Origin: Nocardia vulneris
GTDB taxonomy: Bacteria > Actinomycetota > Actinomycetes > Mycobacteriales > Mycobacteriaceae
DNA length: 64,000 nt
Assembly (NCBI RefSeq): GCF_001613425.1
Contig: NZ_BDCI01000035.1
Span: 124,001 to 188,000, forward strand
Reading direction: 5' to 3'
Each line of letters opens with the position of its first letter. Within the stretch, counting starts at the first letter, position 1. The notes below the pieces were generated by a model. It saw only the letters and a list, made by a program, of their open reading frames with translations, searched no databases and had not been told where the DNA came from. The position numbers and the translations under genes were made by a program. Positions 27,010 to 37,685 of this stretch are shown one piece after another.

Positions 27010-27467
27010 CCGAACTGCTCGGCCATCCGGCGGTCCATCTCCTCCGGTGAAACGTCCTCGACATGCGTGGCCACCGTCCACCGGTGACCCCACGGGTCCT
27101 CGAAGGCCCCGCTGCGGTCGCCGTAGAACTGCGTGGTCATCGGCGTCAGCTCGCGCGCGCCCGCACCGATGGCCGCGGCGAAGGCGGCGTCCGCGTCCTC
27201 GACATAGACGTAGAGGTTCACGGGCGTGCCGCCGACCCGTTTCGGATCCAGGAAGTCGAGGTCCTCGGCCGGGTCACCGACCATCACCAGCGAATTGCCG
27301 AACATCAGCTCGCAGTGTGCGACCTTGCCGTCCGGCCCCGGCATGCGCATCCGCTCCGATGCGCCGAAAACGTGCTTGTAGAAATCGATCGCGGCGGCCG
27401 CGCCGTCGATCGCGAGCCCCGGCGAGACCACCGGGTACCCCTCGGGAACGGGTTTGACCTCGGACAT
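27006..27467 (-). CDS. VOC (glyoxalase/PhnB-like) family protein
   Basis: A 153-residue vicinal oxygen chelate fold protein. It shows the two-module pattern: LAIDGAAAAIDFYKHVFGASERMRM, then VNLYVYVEDADAAFAAAIGAGA and a C-terminal FEDPWGHRWTVATHVEDVSPEE. The last segment is typical of PhnB-like members. The function is generally unknown, and the family includes glyoxalases and resistance proteins. It is a single gene with no operon partner, in the opposite direction to the Rieske operon. Confidence 0.9.
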   Translation of the reverse strand: MSEVKPVPEGYPVVSPGLAIDGAAAAIDFYKHVFGASERMRMPGPDGKVAHCELMFGNSLVMVGDPAEDLDFLDPKRVGGTPVNLYVYVEDADAAFAAAIGAGARELTPMTTQFYGDRSGAFEDPWGHRWTVATHVEDVSPEEMDRRMAEQFG

Positions 27468-27548
27468 GGAAACCTCCGGCTGAGGCGAACTGGCTGATCC
27501 CCCGAGCCTATGCCCGGATACCGCGCGAGCAGGGCCGATCCCGTCGAA

Positions 27549-28268
27549 TCAAGGGCCGGGGACACCGTGGAGTTTGCGCACCTGCGCCGCGGTGAGTTCG
27601 CTGAGCACCCGTTCGTCCACCGCTTCCGGCGCGGTCACCGCGATCTGCGCCAACGTGGCACCGACCTGCACGATCGCCACCGCGGAATGCAAGGTGAGCC
27701 CTTCGCTGCTGGTCCGCACCTGGAAGGCGGTGGCGGCGTCGCCGGCGCGCGGCGGGGTGAGACCGCCGACGCGGTAGTCGATCGGGATATCGGTGGCGTC
27801 GGCGCCGGAGTAGTGGACGCACTGTCGCAGCGTCGCCTGCACCTGCGCGAACGCGGGTGCGACCGCGTCGTTCCGATAGCTGGCCGCGTCGATATCGATG
27901 CTGGAGAAATTCGGCCCGGCGTACTGGATCGCGGCCTGCGCCAACGCGCCCGGACGCTGCTCTCCCAAGGGTGTGAGCACTTTCGCGCAGTCGGCCGGAT
28001 CGGTCGGGGTGGTCTGCGCGCCGGTCGGCGTGTCGGCCCGCGGGGGCAACGCGGTGAAATCGCGGGGCAGATCGGTGCCGGTGAGCAGTTGCCGATAGAG
28101 CCGATCGGCGTCGGTGGCCGGTGGACTCTGCACCGGCGCGGCGGTTGCGGCCGGGCCGAGCGGCGGCAGATCCGGTCCCGCGGGCGGCGCGGACGGGGAC
28201 GACGAACCGCACGCGGAGACGAACGCGGTGGTTGCCGCGGCCAGCATCAGGCCGCGGCCACGGGTCAT
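27549..28268 (-). CDS. Putative lipoprotein, unknown function
   Basis: A 239-residue exported lipoprotein. A signal peptide ends in the lipobox VSACGSS at about residue 20, followed by a P/A-rich linker. The mature domain carries two cysteines (DCAKVL, RQCVHY) and resembles sensor-like lipoproteins of actinobacteria without a named function. ATG 28268 overlaps the stop of the upstream lipoprotein gene by 4 bp, so the two are translated together. Upstream in-frame extension is unsupported. Confidence 0.8.
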   Translation of the reverse strand: MTRGRGLMLAAATTAFVSACGSSSPSAPPAGPDLPPLGPAATAAPVQSPPATDADRLYRQLLTGTDLPRDFTALPPRADTPTGAQTTPTDPADCAKVLTPLGEQRPGALAQAAIQYAGPNFSSIDIDAASYRNDAVAPAFAQVQATLRQCVHYSGADATDIPIDYRVGGLTPPRAGDAATAFQVRTSSEGLTLHSAVAIVQVGATLAQIAVTAPEAVDERVLSELTAAQVRKLHGVPGP

Positions 28269-29218
28269 TCCGTCCACGACACCTGCGTGTCGATCGTCTG
28301 TTGCAGCACGCTTTCGCTGCGCGGATCGTGATAGGCCTGATGCCCGCCGACCGTGATCGACCCGGCCACCGGCAGCGGCAGGCCGAGATCGACGGTGATG
28401 GTGCCGGTGCCCTGCATGACGTAATCCTGGATGTCGAGCTTGCCCGCGTCGTTGGGCAGGTTCCACACCTTCGACTTCGGCTGCTGGGTGACATCCAATT
28501 CGATGGTCAGCCGGTCGCCTTCGCGTTTGGTCAGCGTCGCCGTGGTGATCTGTTCGAGGATGACCCCGCCGGTCACCTCCTGGCGCACCGTCCACACCGC
28601 GCCCTCGCCGACCGGCTGATCGGGGAACGCGATCGAGCGGTAGACCGCTTGATAGAAGGCCTGTTCCAGCGCGGCCCTGGCCGGGTTCGAGGTTTCCGGC
28701 GCGGGCTCGAGCCGCAGCGCGGTGATCGCGCCCAGATCGCTCAGATCGAAACCGGCATGCGAACCGTCGGTCTTCGTCAACGCCTTGGCCAGCGTCGGAT
28801 CGGGGGTGGTGACGGCGCCGAGCGTGAGATCGATGCCGTCCGCGTCGGTTTTCGCGGTCATCGGGATCGACAGCGCGGGCGTGGAGAAGTCCCGCGCGTC
28901 CTGATCGTTGATCTGCTGCTCGATCCGGTGCGAGGTATGCAGCGTCACCTGCTGCACGGTGCCGGCCGGATAGTCGGGGCGCAGCAGCGAGCGCGGCTCC
29001 TCGCCGGGCGACACGACGGTGGTGATCGCGGCCGGAATGGGCACGGTCACTTCTTTTCCGTAACCGAGCGGCTCGGTGCTGTCGGCCTCCGAGCGCGACT
29101 GAGCCCCGTCGCTGCAGCCGGTTCCGAACGTGGTCAGGCCGACCGCGAGCACTATGAGCAGCACACCCGAGCGCGCACGCCGGGGAATGTGGGGGGAAGA
29201 CAACACCGTCACGAGCAT
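28265..29218 (-). CDS. Putative lipoprotein, unknown function
   Basis: A 317-residue lipoprotein with a basic start, a hydrophobic stretch and lipobox FGTGCSD near residue 35. The mature part is beta-rich. It shows two conserved-looking segments, [21 protein letters not shown] and [10 protein letters not shown], that resemble proteins measuring or binding lipids, but no family can be assigned with confidence. The start could be ATG 29218 or the GTG two codons later. It is the first gene of a two-lipoprotein operon and is divergent from lspA, whose product would process both. Confidence 0.8.
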   Translation of the reverse strand: MLVTVLSSPHIPRRARSGVLLIVLAVGLTTFGTGCSDGAQSRSEADSTEPLGYGKEVTVPIPAAITTVVSPGEEPRSLLRPDYPAGTVQQVTLHTSHRIEQQINDQDARDFSTPALSIPMTAKTDADGIDLTLGAVTTPDPTLAKALTKTDGSHAGFDLSDLGAITALRLEPAPETSNPARAALEQAFYQAVYRSIAFPDQPVGEGAVWTVRQEVTGGVILEQITTATLTKREGDRLTIELDVTQQPKSKVWNLPNDAGKLDIQDYVMQGTGTITVDLGLPLPVAGSITVGGHQAYHDPRSESVLQQTIDTQVSWTE

Positions 29219-29297
29219 CAGGGTACGACCGGTTCCTGAGTGTCAGCTGGGACTTGCGGGTGACCACCGCACAAGGTGTCGCGTCGCTCGAGCGATG

Positions 29298-29981
29298 ATG
29301 GTGGGTGTGAGTGATGACCGGCCGCCCGAGGAGAACCCCGCACCGACCGCTGAGGGAGCGGCGGCTGCCACGCCATCCGCACCGTCGGCGACGCCCCCGG
29401 GCCCGGGCGGCACACCACCGGACACGCCGGCGCGCCCACCGCAGCGGTTACGCACCCTGCTGATCATCGCCGCGGTACTGCTCGCCCTCGACCTGCTCAC
29501 CAAGAGCATCGTGGTGGCGAACCTGAAGCCGGGCGAGCCGGTCTCGATCATCGGCGATTTCGCCAGGTTCAGCCTGGTCCGCAATCCCGGCGCGGCGTTC
29601 TCCATGGCGACCGGCATGACCTGGCTGCTCACCCTGGTCGCGACGGCCGTGGTGATCGGCGTGATCCGGATCGGGCGCACGCTGCGCTCGCTGTGGTGGG
29701 CCATCGGTCTCGGCATGGTGCTGGGCGGCGCGCTCGGCAACCTGGTGGACCGGCTGTTCCGCGCGCCCGGGCCGTTGCAGGGCCACGTGGTCGACTTCAT
29801 CGCGATCGGCTGGTGGCCGGTGTTCAATGTGGCGGACTCCTCGATCGTGTGCGGCGCGATCCTGCTGGTGGTGCTGACCGTGTTCGGGTTCGAGCCGAAC
29901 GGCACGCGGACCGGACGCGACACCACCGCGGACAGTGCCGTCGCGCCGAACAAGACCGGCACCGAAGGGAACACGGCATGA
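29298..29981 (+). CDS. lspA: Lipoprotein signal peptidase (signal peptidase II)
   Basis: Cleaves signal peptides of prolipoproteins at the membrane. After a P/A-rich cytoplasmic extension of about 50 residues, four transmembrane helices follow. The aspartyl protease motifs are present: NPGAAFS, NLVDRL and FNVADSSI, with the two catalytic Asp residues in the last two. Start codons ATG 29298, GTG 29301 and GTG 29307 are all possible; none has a strong ribosome binding site. It overlaps rluD by 4 bp. An lspA-rluD order is also found in mycobacteria. Confidence 0.95.
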   Translation: MVGVSDDRPPEENPAPTAEGAAAATPSAPSATPPGPGGTPPDTPARPPQRLRTLLIIAAVLLALDLLTKSIVVANLKPGEPVSIIGDFARFSLVRNPGAAFSMATGMTWLLTLVATAVVIGVIRIGRTLRSLWWAIGLGMVLGGALGNLVDRLFRAPGPLQGHVVDFIAIGWWPVFNVADSSIVCGAILLVVLTVFGFEPNGTRTGRDTTADSAVAPNKTGTEGNTA

Positions 29982-30904
29982 GGGAGACACGCACCATGCC
30001 CGTGCCCGACGGGCTCGACGGCATGCGGGTCGACGCGGGACTGTCCCGGCTGCTCGGCCTGTCCCGCACCGCGGTCGCCGCGCTCGCCGAAGAAGGCAGC
30101 GTGCAGCTCGACGGCATCGCGGCGGGCAAATCCGATCGGCTCGCCGCGGGCGCCTGGCTCGAGGTGGTGTTCCCGGAACCCAAGCGGGAACTGAAGATCG
30201 AGGCCGCACCGGTCGAGGGCATGCGCATCCTCTACGCGGACGACGATATCGTCGCGGTGGACAAGCCGGTCGGCGTCGCGGCGCACACCGGCGTCGGCTG
30301 GACCGGGCCGACCGTGATCGGCGGGCTCGCCGCGGCGGGCTATCGCATCTCCACCTCCGGCGCGCACGAGCGGCAGGGCATCGTGCACCGGCTCGACGTC
30401 GGCACCTCCGGGGTGATGGTGGTCGCGCAGTCCGAGCACGCGTACACGGTGCTCAAGCGGGCGTTCAAGCAGCGCACCATCGAGAAGCGGTATCACGCAC
30501 TGGTGCAAGGGCATCCGGACCCGAGCAGCGGCACCATCGACGCGCCGATCGGCCGGGCCCGGGGCAACGACTGGAAGTTCGCGGTCACCGCCGACGGCCG
30601 CCCCAGCATCACGCACTACGACACCATCGAGGCCTTCCAGGCCGCCAGCCTGCTCGACATCCATCTGGAAACCGGTCGCACCCATCAGATCCGGGTGCAT
30701 TTCTCGGCGATCCGGCACCCCTGCTGCGGTGACCTCACCTACGGGGCGGACCCGCGCCTGGCCGAACGGCTCGGCCTGGAACGGCAATGGCTGCATGCCC
30801 GTTCGCTCGGCTTCCACCATCCGGCCGACGGCCGCTGGCTGGAGATCACCAGCGAGTACCCCGACGATCTGAAGAACGCCGTGGACGTCCTGCGCAATGC
30901 CTGA
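29978..30904 (+). CDS. rluD: Ribosomal large subunit pseudouridine synthase, RluD family
   Basis: A pseudouridine synthase of 308 aa. An N-terminal S4 RNA-binding domain ([21 protein letters not shown]) is followed by the catalytic domain with the active Asp in [18 protein letters not shown] and the C-terminal [11 protein letters not shown] motif are typical of the RluA/RluC/RluD group. The ATG overlaps the lspA stop. The last 8 bases overlap the next gene. Confidence 0.95.
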   Translation: MRETRTMPVPDGLDGMRVDAGLSRLLGLSRTAVAALAEEGSVQLDGIAAGKSDRLAAGAWLEVVFPEPKRELKIEAAPVEGMRILYADDDIVAVDKPVGVAAHTGVGWTGPTVIGGLAAAGYRISTSGAHERQGIVHRLDVGTSGVMVVAQSEHAYTVLKRAFKQRTIEKRYHALVQGHPDPSSGTIDAPIGRARGNDWKFAVTADGRPSITHYDTIEAFQAASLLDIHLETGRTHQIRVHFSAIRHPCCGDLTYGADPRLAERLGLERQWLHARSLGFHHPADGRWLEITSEYPDDLKNAVDVLRNA

Positions 30905-31643
30905 CCGGCGGTCGCCGGACTCACAGCCGTCGGACTCCCCTGCGGCGCAAGCCGATTCCGCTCCAGCAGCGCAAGCCGGAATGCGGCCCGGCTCGCTGCG
31001 CCGGGGTCTGCTCTTCGGTGCCGTGGTCGTGCTCGTAGTCGGTCTCGTCGTGCTGCTGGGTGTGCTGAACCCGCCACGCAAGGCGGGTGTCTTCACCGAT
31101 CGGCTCGGGCCGGAACGTGGCGAACAGGTCGCCGATTACCTTGCCCGGGCGCAGGATTCGCTGCACGGCACGGACGAGAGCGAACATTGGGCCCTGCTGT
31201 CGTTCACCGAAGCCATTGCCCCCGCGCAGATCCCGTCGCACAGCGGCGGTCTGCGCGTCGCCCAGGTGCTGTACCAGGTGCAGATCCCACGCGTGCAGAC
31301 CCCGCTCGTGGCCGTCCCGGTGCCCGCGGGCGACGCGGCCGCGGTCGCCTCCGCCGAAGCCGCCGCCTGGCTGCTCCCGCGCCCCGGACCCGACGAACGA
31401 TCCACCCGGATCATCGCCCTCTCGGCCGCCCGCCTCCGCGCCGGCTGCCCCTGCACGGTGGGCCTGGTACTCCGCGGCCCGCTCGACGGCCTGCGAAACC
31501 TGGCCGCCCAGAACGGCGTCCGTGCCGTGCAGGCCCTTCCCGCCGACGCCGTGGCCGGCCGCTTCGCCGTCGTCCCCCTGCTCCCCGACCAACTCGACAC
31601 CGCCCTCCCCGGGCCCGACGACGGCGCGGTGCCGGATCGCTAG
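30897..31643 (+). CDS. Conserved membrane-anchored protein, unknown function
   Basis: A 248-residue protein with a hydrophilic P/S/A-rich N-terminus of about 35 residues and one transmembrane helix ([20 protein letters not shown]). The extracytoplasmic domain of about 180 residues contains two nearby cysteines (GCPCTVG). It overlaps rluD by 8 bp. The gene is probably co-expressed with lspA and rluD, but its function is unknown. Confidence 0.82.
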   Translation: MPDRRSPDSQPSDSPAAQADSAPAAQAGMRPGSLRRGLLFGAVVVLVVGLVVLLGVLNPPRKAGVFTDRLGPERGEQVADYLARAQDSLHGTDESEHWALLSFTEAIAPAQIPSHSGGLRVAQVLYQVQIPRVQTPLVAVPVPAGDAAAVASAEAAAWLLPRPGPDERSTRIIALSAARLRAGCPCTVGLVLRGPLDGLRNLAAQNGVRAVQALPADAVAGRFAVVPLLPDQLDTALPGPDDGAVPDR

Positions 31644-31654
31644 TCGGACTGCGC

Positions 31655-32611
31655 TCAGTGCCGGGAGAGCCAGTCGGCGATATCCGCGATGACGGCGGGG
31701 TCGACATGCTGGGGCGGTTCGTAGTCGGCGGCCGTCGAAGGTCCGGCACCGGGGAAGAACATGTGATTGTCGGCGGGATAGGTACGAATCGTGACGTCGG
31801 CACGCGAACCGAGACCTGCTCGCCAGCGGGCCAGATCGTCCTCGATCGTGACCTGGTAGTCGCGTTCCCCCTGCAAGAGGAGCATCGGCTGCGGCACCGC
31901 GGCCGCCGCGCCGACCTGGTCGTACTCTCGCATATCCAGCCAGTAGGCCCCGCCCATGCCGAACGGAAGTGTGGCGGCAGGTGTCTGCGGGGACAGATCG
32001 GGTCCGTCCACCACTGCGGCAGCGCGCGTGAAGGTTTCGACCAGCGCATCGGCCTCCGCACTCGGCGCTGTGGCGGCCAGATAGCGAACCACTCGAACCG
32101 ACGCACGATGCATCGGCTCGGCATCGGCCGCGAGTAGCACCAGACCCGCGACGGCGGGCGCGGCGACCGCGACGCGCGGTGCGAGCTTGCCGCCCATGCT
32201 GTGCCCGACCACGAAAACCCGAGCGGGGTCGACCTTCGCCGTCGCACGCAACAGATCCACCGCGGCCACGGCGTGTGGCACGTACTCGTCGGTCGCGGTG
32301 AAACCGGGGTCCGCGGTCACCTCCGGGTGGGTGTGGGTGACCTTGTCGAACCGCGCCACCGCGACGCCGCGGCTCGCCAACCCCCAGGCGAGATCCTTGA
32401 GCGGCTTGTTCGGCCCGAAGGTGCAGTCACGATCGAACGGACCACCACCGCCGAGCAGCACGACCGCGGCGCACGGTCCTGGACCCGAGGGCACGGTCAT
32501 CGTGCCGGGCACCGCGTACGCACCCGCGCCGACCGTGAGGTCGTGCTCATCGAACAGGCCGGGGTCGGCGTATTCGGGTGCGGACCAGACGACTTCCTCT
32601 TCCGTTCTCAT
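31655..32611 (-). CDS. Alpha/beta hydrolase (dienelactone hydrolase-like)
   Basis: A 318-residue alpha/beta hydrolase. The nucleophile is in GHSMGGK, the oxyanion-like LLGGGGPFDRDC region near residue 55, and the catalytic His in DNHMFFPG. It has no signal peptide. ATG 32611 lies inside an inverted repeat (32603-32622), which suggests a leaderless or very short-leader transcript controlled by the divergent ArsR-like gene. Extension to the upstream frame would run into that regulator. Confidence 0.87.
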   Translation of the reverse strand: MRTEEEVVWSAPEYADPGLFDEHDLTVGAGAYAVPGTMTVPSGPGPCAAVVLLGGGGPFDRDCTFGPNKPLKDLAWGLASRGVAVARFDKVTHTHPEVTADPGFTATDEYVPHAVAAVDLLRATAKVDPARVFVVGHSMGGKLAPRVAVAAPAVAGLVLLAADAEPMHRASVRVVRYLAATAPSAEADALVETFTRAAAVVDGPDLSPQTPAATLPFGMGGAYWLDMREYDQVGAAAAVPQPMLLLQGERDYQVTIEDDLARWRAGLGSRADVTIRTYPADNHMFFPGAGPSTAADYEPPQHVDPAVIADIADWLSRH

Positions 32612-32640
32612 GTTTGAGAACGTTATCAGATGTGAGAACA
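32603..32640. promoter_or_regulatory. Operator of the ArsR-like regulator
   Basis: The palindrome CGTTCTCA (32603-32610) TGTT TGAGAACG (32615-32622) is followed by a half-site TGTGAGAACA (32631-32640). It lies between the divergent hydrolase and regulator genes and covers the hydrolase start codon. A role in repression by the adjacent regulator is inferred from position. Confidence 0.6.
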
Positions 32641-32648
32641 TTGAGTCC

Positions 32649-33188
32649 ATGGATTCCGCCGAACTACTGGCCCACCCCGTCCGTCTGCGTATCGTGCACG
32701 CCCTGCGCGGCGCGCGGATATTGACGACCGCACAGTTGTGCGAGCGACTGCCCGATGTCTCCAAGGCGACGGTGTACCGGCACGTCGATCTACTCGCCGG
32801 TGGCGGAATCCTGGAAGTCGCCGAGACGCAACGGATTCGGGGCGTGCTCGAGCGGCACTACCGGTTGCGCGGTGATCGTGCGGTGATCGACGAAGACGCC
32901 GCCGCGGCGCTGTCCACCGCGGACCACCGCCGGGTCTTCGCGATCGCCATGACCACCCTGCTCGCCGAGTTCAACGCCTATCTCGACCGCGACGACGCCG
33001 ATCCCGCCGCCGACCTCGTCGGCTACCGCCAGCACGCGATCTGGTTGAGCGACAAGGAGGTCCGAGACCTCATCGGTGCGCTGCGCGCCGCCATCGTGCC
33101 GGTCCTGGGCAACGAGCCCGCCCCGCAGCGTGCGCGATATCTCTTGAGCCCCATCCTCTTCCCCGTCGAGGAGCCGCCGCGGGAGTGA
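32649..33188 (+). CDS. ArsR-like winged-helix transcriptional regulator
   Basis: A 179-residue protein with an N-terminal winged helix (LAHPVRLRIVHALRGARILT, ATVYRHVDLLAGGGIL). The C-terminal region of about 90 residues is acidic and helical and may bind a ligand. It is divergent from an alpha/beta hydrolase, and the shared intergenic palindrome suggests joint control. ATG 32649 is only 9 bases after the operator half-site, so it is likely autoregulated. The inducer is unknown. Confidence 0.85.
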   Translation: MDSAELLAHPVRLRIVHALRGARILTTAQLCERLPDVSKATVYRHVDLLAGGGILEVAETQRIRGVLERHYRLRGDRAVIDEDAAAALSTADHRRVFAIAMTTLLAEFNAYLDRDDADPAADLVGYRQHAIWLSDKEVRDLIGALRAAIVPVLGNEPAPQRARYLLSPILFPVEEPPRE

Positions 33189-33218
33189 CCCGATCGGCGC
33201 GTACCACCGGTACTCGGG

Positions 33219-33268
33219 CAGGCCTCTGCCGGGATGAGTCAACCCCGTGTCATCCCGGCAGAGGCCTG
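33219..33268. terminator. Hairpin between convergent genes
   Basis: A perfect 19-bp stem (33219-33237 and 33250-33268) around a 12-base loop, 30 bases after the regulator stop. A second 11-bp palindrome, CACCGCGGTGC (33273-33283) and GCACCGCGGTG (33293-33303), follows at once. It probably terminates in both directions between the regulator and phzF-like genes. Confidence 0.7.
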
Positions 33269-33272
33269 ATTT

Positions 33273-33303
33273 CACCGCGGTGCGGCCATGGGGCACCGCG
33301 GTG
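33273..33303. terminator. Second hairpin between convergent genes
   Basis: Arms CACCGCGGTGC and GCACCGCGGTG (11 bp) with a 9-base loop, 43 bases downstream of the phzF-like stop. It has no U-tract. Confidence 0.45.
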
Positions 33304-33346
33304 GCTCGGTGCGACTCCGGCGCGGGCCGGAATCGCGCGGGTTCGG

Positions 33347-34165
33347 TCAGTCCGGTAGGCGCACAACGCCGTCCAGGTAGCGGCGGCAGCGGCCGGTCAG
33401 CAGCACGCGGTCGCCGACGAGCTCGCAGCGCAGGCTACCGCCGCGCCGGGACAGCTGGCGGGCGGTGAGCTCGGTCCGGCCGAGTTCGGCCGCCCACAGC
33501 GGAACCAGTTGCGCGTGCGCCGATCCGGTGACCGGGTCCTCGGGCACGCCGACGCCGGGCGCGAAGAAACGCGAGACGAAGTCGGTTTCGTCACCGCGCG
33601 CGGTGACGATCGCGCCGCGCGCCAACTTCGGGAACGCGGTGAAAATCGGTTCGGCGTCGCGGACTTCCTGCTCGGTGGCCACCACGATCACCTCGTCGGC
33701 GCCGGTGAACGCGCGCACCGGGCGCACGCCGAGCGCGGCGACGAGCACGACGTCGGGTTGCACCTCGGCCGCGGGCACGGCGGGCAGATCGAGCACGAAT
33801 TCGTCGTCGTCGGTGCGGTCGACGTGCAGCCAGCCGCTGCGGGTGAAGAAGCTCACCCGATCGGCGCCCGGATGCATATCCTCCAAAATCTGTGCGGCAC
33901 TGGCCACCGTGGCGTGCCCGCACATGTCCACCTCCACCGCCGGGGTGAACCAGCGCAGGTGGAACGCGGGCCACTCCCCCGGCGGGCCGCCCGCGTCGGG
34001 CGGTAATTCCGCGGTGTAGAAGGCGGTTTCGGCGAGGTTGTTCTCCTCGGCCAGGTGTTGCAGCAACGTGTCCGGGAGCCACGACGGGAGCGGCATCACC
34101 GCGGCTGGGTTGCCCGAGAACGGTGCGTCCGCGAACGCGTCGATCTGGTGCAGCAGTACCTCCAT
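33347..34165 (-). CDS. PhzF family isomerase-like protein
   Basis: A 272-residue PhzF-fold protein (the family of phenazine biosynthesis PhzF and diaminopimelate epimerase). It begins HQIDAFADAPFSGNPAAVM and has the conserved glutamate in EENNLAETAFYT. A C-terminal repeat of the fold has the GVGVPEDPVTGSAH motif. It is a single gene without phenazine genes nearby, so a housekeeping or unknown isomerase role is more likely than antibiotic synthesis. Confidence 0.92.
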   Translation of the reverse strand: MEVLLHQIDAFADAPFSGNPAAVMPLPSWLPDTLLQHLAEENNLAETAFYTAELPPDAGGPPGEWPAFHLRWFTPAVEVDMCGHATVASAAQILEDMHPGADRVSFFTRSGWLHVDRTDDDEFVLDLPAVPAAEVQPDVVLVAALGVRPVRAFTGADEVIVVATEQEVRDAEPIFTAFPKLARGAIVTARGDETDFVSRFFAPGVGVPEDPVTGSAHAQLVPLWAAELGRTELTARQLSRRGGSLRCELVGDRVLLTGRCRRYLDGVVRLPD

Positions 34166-34245
34166 AATGGGAGAAGGTACTCCAACACTGAATACGCGCC
34201 TCGCACAAGGCTTCTCGCGGCGCGCCGGGTCAGGTGTCCAGTTTG

Positions 34246-36669
34246 TCAGGCTCCTGCACTATTTGCGGTCGGAAACAGTTCCCGTTTGTCGCCGAGCATC
34301 GCCGCACTCACCCACCACGCGACCTCGACGAGCACGATTCCGACAGCGCCACAAATGAATGCGGCCGTGGTGAGCGCGACGTTCGACGGGTCGAGCTTGA
34401 AGAACTCCCGGGTGAACGGCACCGTGAACAAGAACACATACGCCGCGATCGAGGCGCCGATCAGCACCACCTTCCACCACACGTACGGCCGGGCCACGAT
34501 GGCCAGCACCCACACCGCGATCATGATCAGCGTGATCAGCGCGGTGGTACCGGCCTGCTCCTTCTGCTGTTCGGTGGCCGCCCGGCCCGCGTAGGCGATC
34601 AGGTAGGCCACGAAGGTGGCCACACCGATCACCACGCCCGACGGGATGGCCAATCGCATGACGCGCCGGACGAATCCGCTGCGGGCGCGCTCGTTGTTCG
34701 GCGCCAGCGAGAGGATGAAGGCCGGGATGCCGATGGTGAACCAGGCCGCGATCGTGACGTGGCGCGGCAGGAACGGATAGTCGATCGGGTCGTAGCCGAA
34801 GATCTGCGAGCCGACGCCCGCGACGCCGATCAGGAACGCGAGCAGCACCGAGTAGACGGTCTTGGTGAGGAACAGGTTCGAGACCCGCTCGATATTGCCG
34901 ATCACCCGGCGGCCCTCGCCCACCACGTACGGCAGGGTCGCGAACTTGTTGTCCAGCAGGACGATCTGCGCCACCGCGCGGGTGGCCGGACTGCCCGCGC
35001 CCATCGCCACGCCGATATCGGAATCCTTCAGCGCGAGCACGTCGTTCACGCCGTCACCGGTCATCGCGACGGTGTGCCCGCGCGACTGCAACGCGGCCAC
35101 CATGGCGCGCTTCTGGTCCGGGCGGACCCGGCCGAAGGTGGTCTTATGCTCCAGCACGTCGGCGAGTTGGTCACGGTCCTCGGGCAATTCGCGTGCGTCC
35201 ACGGCGTGATCGCCGCCGGGCAGATCGAGCGAGGAGGCGACCGCGCCGACCGACACGGCGTTGTCGCCGGAGATCACCTTGATCGACACGTTCTGGTCGG
35301 CGAAATACTCGAGCGTTTCCTTGGCGTCGGGCCGGACCCGCTGCTCCAGCACGACCAGCGCCGCGGGTCGCACGGTGCCCGGCGCGTCCGGGGCGTCCAC
35401 CGGACGGTCGCTGCGCGCGAGCAGCAGGATGCGCAACCCCGAGGACCCGAGTTGCTCTGCCACCCTGGCGTCTTCGGAGGCCGGGTCGAGCAGCACGTCG
35501 GGCGCGCCGAGCAGCCAGTCCCCGTGTTCACCGTAGGAGCAGCCGCTCCACTTCTTGGCCGAGGAGAACGGGGCGACGGCGGTGCGCTGCCAACCCGGCC
35601 CGTCCGGCAGTGCCTCCGCGATGGCCTGCACGCTCGCGTTCGGGCGCGGATCGTCGGCCGCCAGCGCGGCCAGCGCCTGCCGAACGTCGTTGTCCGCGAA
35701 CGAGTCCAGCGTTTTGATCTCCGACAGGCGCATGCCGTTCTCGGTCAGCGTGCCGGTCTTGTCCGCACACACCACGTCCACCCGGGCCAGGCCCTCGATC
35801 GCGGGCAGCTCCTGCACCAGGCACTTGCGCCGGCCCAGCCGCACCACGCCCACCGCGAACGCGACCGAGGTCATCAGCACCAGACCCTCGGGCACCATCG
35901 GCACCAGTGCCGCGACCATGCCGGTCACCGCGGGCCGCCACGGTTCCTCGCTGGAGACCAGCTGGTTGTAGATGCTGAGCGCGCCCGCCGGGATCAGCAG
36001 GTAGGTGATCACCTTGAGGATCGTGTCGATACCGCTGCGCAGCTCCGACTTCACCAGGGTGAACTTGCTGGCCTCGTCGGCCAGCTTCGCCGCGTAGGCG
36101 TCCTTGCCGACCTTCGTTGCGCGGTAGCAGCCGGAGCCGGACACCACGTAGCTGCCGGACATCACCTGGTCGCCGATCTGCTTGTCGATCGGGTCCGCCT
36201 CACCGGTGAGCAGCGATTCGTCGACCTCCAGCAGCGAGGTCTCGGCCACCTCGCCGTCCACCACGATCTGGTCGCCGGGACCCAGCTCGATCAGATCGTC
36301 GAGCACCACCTCGCGCGGAGCCACCTCGACCGCCTTGCCGTCGCGGCGCACGGTCGGCTTGGCCTGGCTGACGATGGCCAACTGGTCCAGGGTGCGTTTG
36401 GCGCGGACCTCCTGGATGATGCCGACCGCGCTGTTCGCGACGATCAGCAGGCCGAACATGCCGTCGATGATCGAGCCGGTGGACAGCACCAGAATGAACA
36501 GCACGCCGAGGATGGCGTTGATCCGGGTGAAGACATTGGCCCGGATGATGTCGCGCACCGAACGACTGGCCCGATCGGGCACGTCGTTGGTGAGCCCGTC
36601 GCGGCGACGTTGCTCGACCTCCGCCGCGGTCAGTCCGGTGGCACGCGATGCCTGCACGGTAGTCGACAT
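34246..36669 (-). CDS. ctpE: P-type ATPase, CtpE-like (calcium-type)
   Basis: A cation-transporting P-type ATPase of 807 aa. The actuator loop has LLTGEADP, the phosphorylation site [10 protein letters not shown] and the hinge [17 protein letters not shown]. Transmembrane helices follow the usual 2-2-6 layout. Length and order match mycobacterial CtpE (about 797 aa), which is reported to import calcium; the ion here is inferred. I start at ATG 36669 rather than the upstream 36702 because the extra 11 residues overlap the divergent gene. Confidence 0.9.
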   Translation of the reverse strand: MSTTVQASRATGLTAAEVEQRRRDGLTNDVPDRASRSVRDIIRANVFTRINAILGVLFILVLSTGSIIDGMFGLLIVANSAVGIIQEVRAKRTLDQLAIVSQAKPTVRRDGKAVEVAPREVVLDDLIELGPGDQIVVDGEVAETSLLEVDESLLTGEADPIDKQIGDQVMSGSYVVSGSGCYRATKVGKDAYAAKLADEASKFTLVKSELRSGIDTILKVITYLLIPAGALSIYNQLVSSEEPWRPAVTGMVAALVPMVPEGLVLMTSVAFAVGVVRLGRRKCLVQELPAIEGLARVDVVCADKTGTLTENGMRLSEIKTLDSFADNDVRQALAALAADDPRPNASVQAIAEALPDGPGWQRTAVAPFSSAKKWSGCSYGEHGDWLLGAPDVLLDPASEDARVAEQLGSSGLRILLLARSDRPVDAPDAPGTVRPAALVVLEQRVRPDAKETLEYFADQNVSIKVISGDNAVSVGAVASSLDLPGGDHAVDARELPEDRDQLADVLEHKTTFGRVRPDQKRAMVAALQSRGHTVAMTGDGVNDVLALKDSDIGVAMGAGSPATRAVAQIVLLDNKFATLPYVVGEGRRVIGNIERVSNLFLTKTVYSVLLAFLIGVAGVGSQIFGYDPIDYPFLPRHVTIAAWFTIGIPAFILSLAPNNERARSGFVRRVMRLAIPSGVVIGVATFVAYLIAYAGRAATEQQKEQAGTTALITLIMIAVWVLAIVARPYVWWKVVLIGASIAAYVFLFTVPFTREFFKLDPSNVALTTAAFICGAVGIVLVEVAWWVSAAMLGDKRELFPTANSAGA

Positions 36670-36683
36670 GACCGCAAGGCTAC

Positions 36684-37637
36684 GTGAGAAGTAGCGTCGC
36701 AAGCGTGCAGCGGAACCGGTCTATCCCTGGTGTTGCGTTCGGTACGAGCGCCTTCTTCCTCTGGGGTCTGTTCCCCGCGTTCTTCGGGTTGCTGGCGTTC
36801 GCCGGTGCCGCGGAGGTGGTCGCGCAGCGCATTCTGTGGACGCTGGTGGTAGTGCTGGCGGTGCTGGCGGCGACCGGGCGGCTGGGGCAGCTGCGCGGGA
36901 TCGACGGGCGGACCTGGCGGCTGGCTGCGCTGGCCTCGGCGGCGATCGCGGTCAACTGGGGCGTGTACGTCTACGGGGTGATCTCCGGGCATGTCGTGGA
37001 GTGCGCGCTGGGGTACTTCATCAACCCCCTGGTCACCGTCGCGTTCGGCGTGGTGATCTTCCGCGAGCGGCTCGCGCCCGCGCAGTGGGTCGCGCTCGGG
37101 CTCGGGGCCACGGCGGTGGCCGTGCTGACCGTCGACTACGGCAGGCCGCCGGTGATCGCGCTCATCCTGGCCTGTTCGTTCGCGACGTACGGTCTGGTCA
37201 AGAAGGTGATCCCGTTGGACGCGCTGCGTGGGATCGCCGCCGAGGGGGTGGTGGCCGCGCCGTTCGCGCTGGCCTTCGTGATCGTGCTCGCGGTGCTCGG
37301 CCGCAGCGAATTCGCCTCCGGCCCCGGGCATACCGCACTCATGCTGGCCACCGGACCGGTCACCCTGGTGCCGCTACTGCTGTTTTCGGTTGCCGCGCAG
37401 CGTGTTCCGCTGTCCACCATGGGCCTGCTCCAATACCTCACGCCCGCCCTGCAGATGGCCTGGGGCGTCGCCGTCGCGCACGAGCCGATGCCCGCCTCCC
37501 GCTGGGCCGGTTTCGCCCTCATCTGGACCGCACTGGCCGTCTTCACCACGCACGCCCTCCTGCGCGCCCGCCGCACCCGGCACGCCGCCCGCCGAGACGA
37601 CCCTGCCCCCAGCAGCAAGGCCGACTCCGAAGCCTGA
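36684..37637 (+). CDS. rarD: EamA-family transporter, RarD type
   Basis: A 317-residue protein with ten transmembrane helices in two EamA repeats. The opening [22 protein letters not shown] and the [21 protein letters not shown] segment are typical of RarD. The family consists of putative metabolite exporters of unknown substrate. GTG 36684 gives the full length; GTG 36705 is an alternative seven codons shorter. It is divergent from the P-type ATPase across 14 bases and convergent with the arabinosyltransferase gene. Confidence 0.9.
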   Translation: MRSSVASVQRNRSIPGVAFGTSAFFLWGLFPAFFGLLAFAGAAEVVAQRILWTLVVVLAVLAATGRLGQLRGIDGRTWRLAALASAAIAVNWGVYVYGVISGHVVECALGYFINPLVTVAFGVVIFRERLAPAQWVALGLGATAVAVLTVDYGRPPVIALILACSFATYGLVKKVIPLDALRGIAAEGVVAAPFALAFVIVLAVLGRSEFASGPGHTALMLATGPVTLVPLLLFSVAAQRVPLSTMGLLQYLTPALQMAWGVAVAHEPMPASRWAGFALIWTALAVFTTHALLRARRTRHAARRDDPAPSSKADSEA

Positions 37638-37685
37638 GGCGTGAATCCACGTCCCGGTGGGTGACGAAGACGTCCTGATCGCCGG

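Noticed and set aside
34234-36687. An 817-codon open frame opposite the P-type ATPase
   Set aside because: Complementary to a well-supported gene; the protein is H/R/D/G-rich without domain signals.
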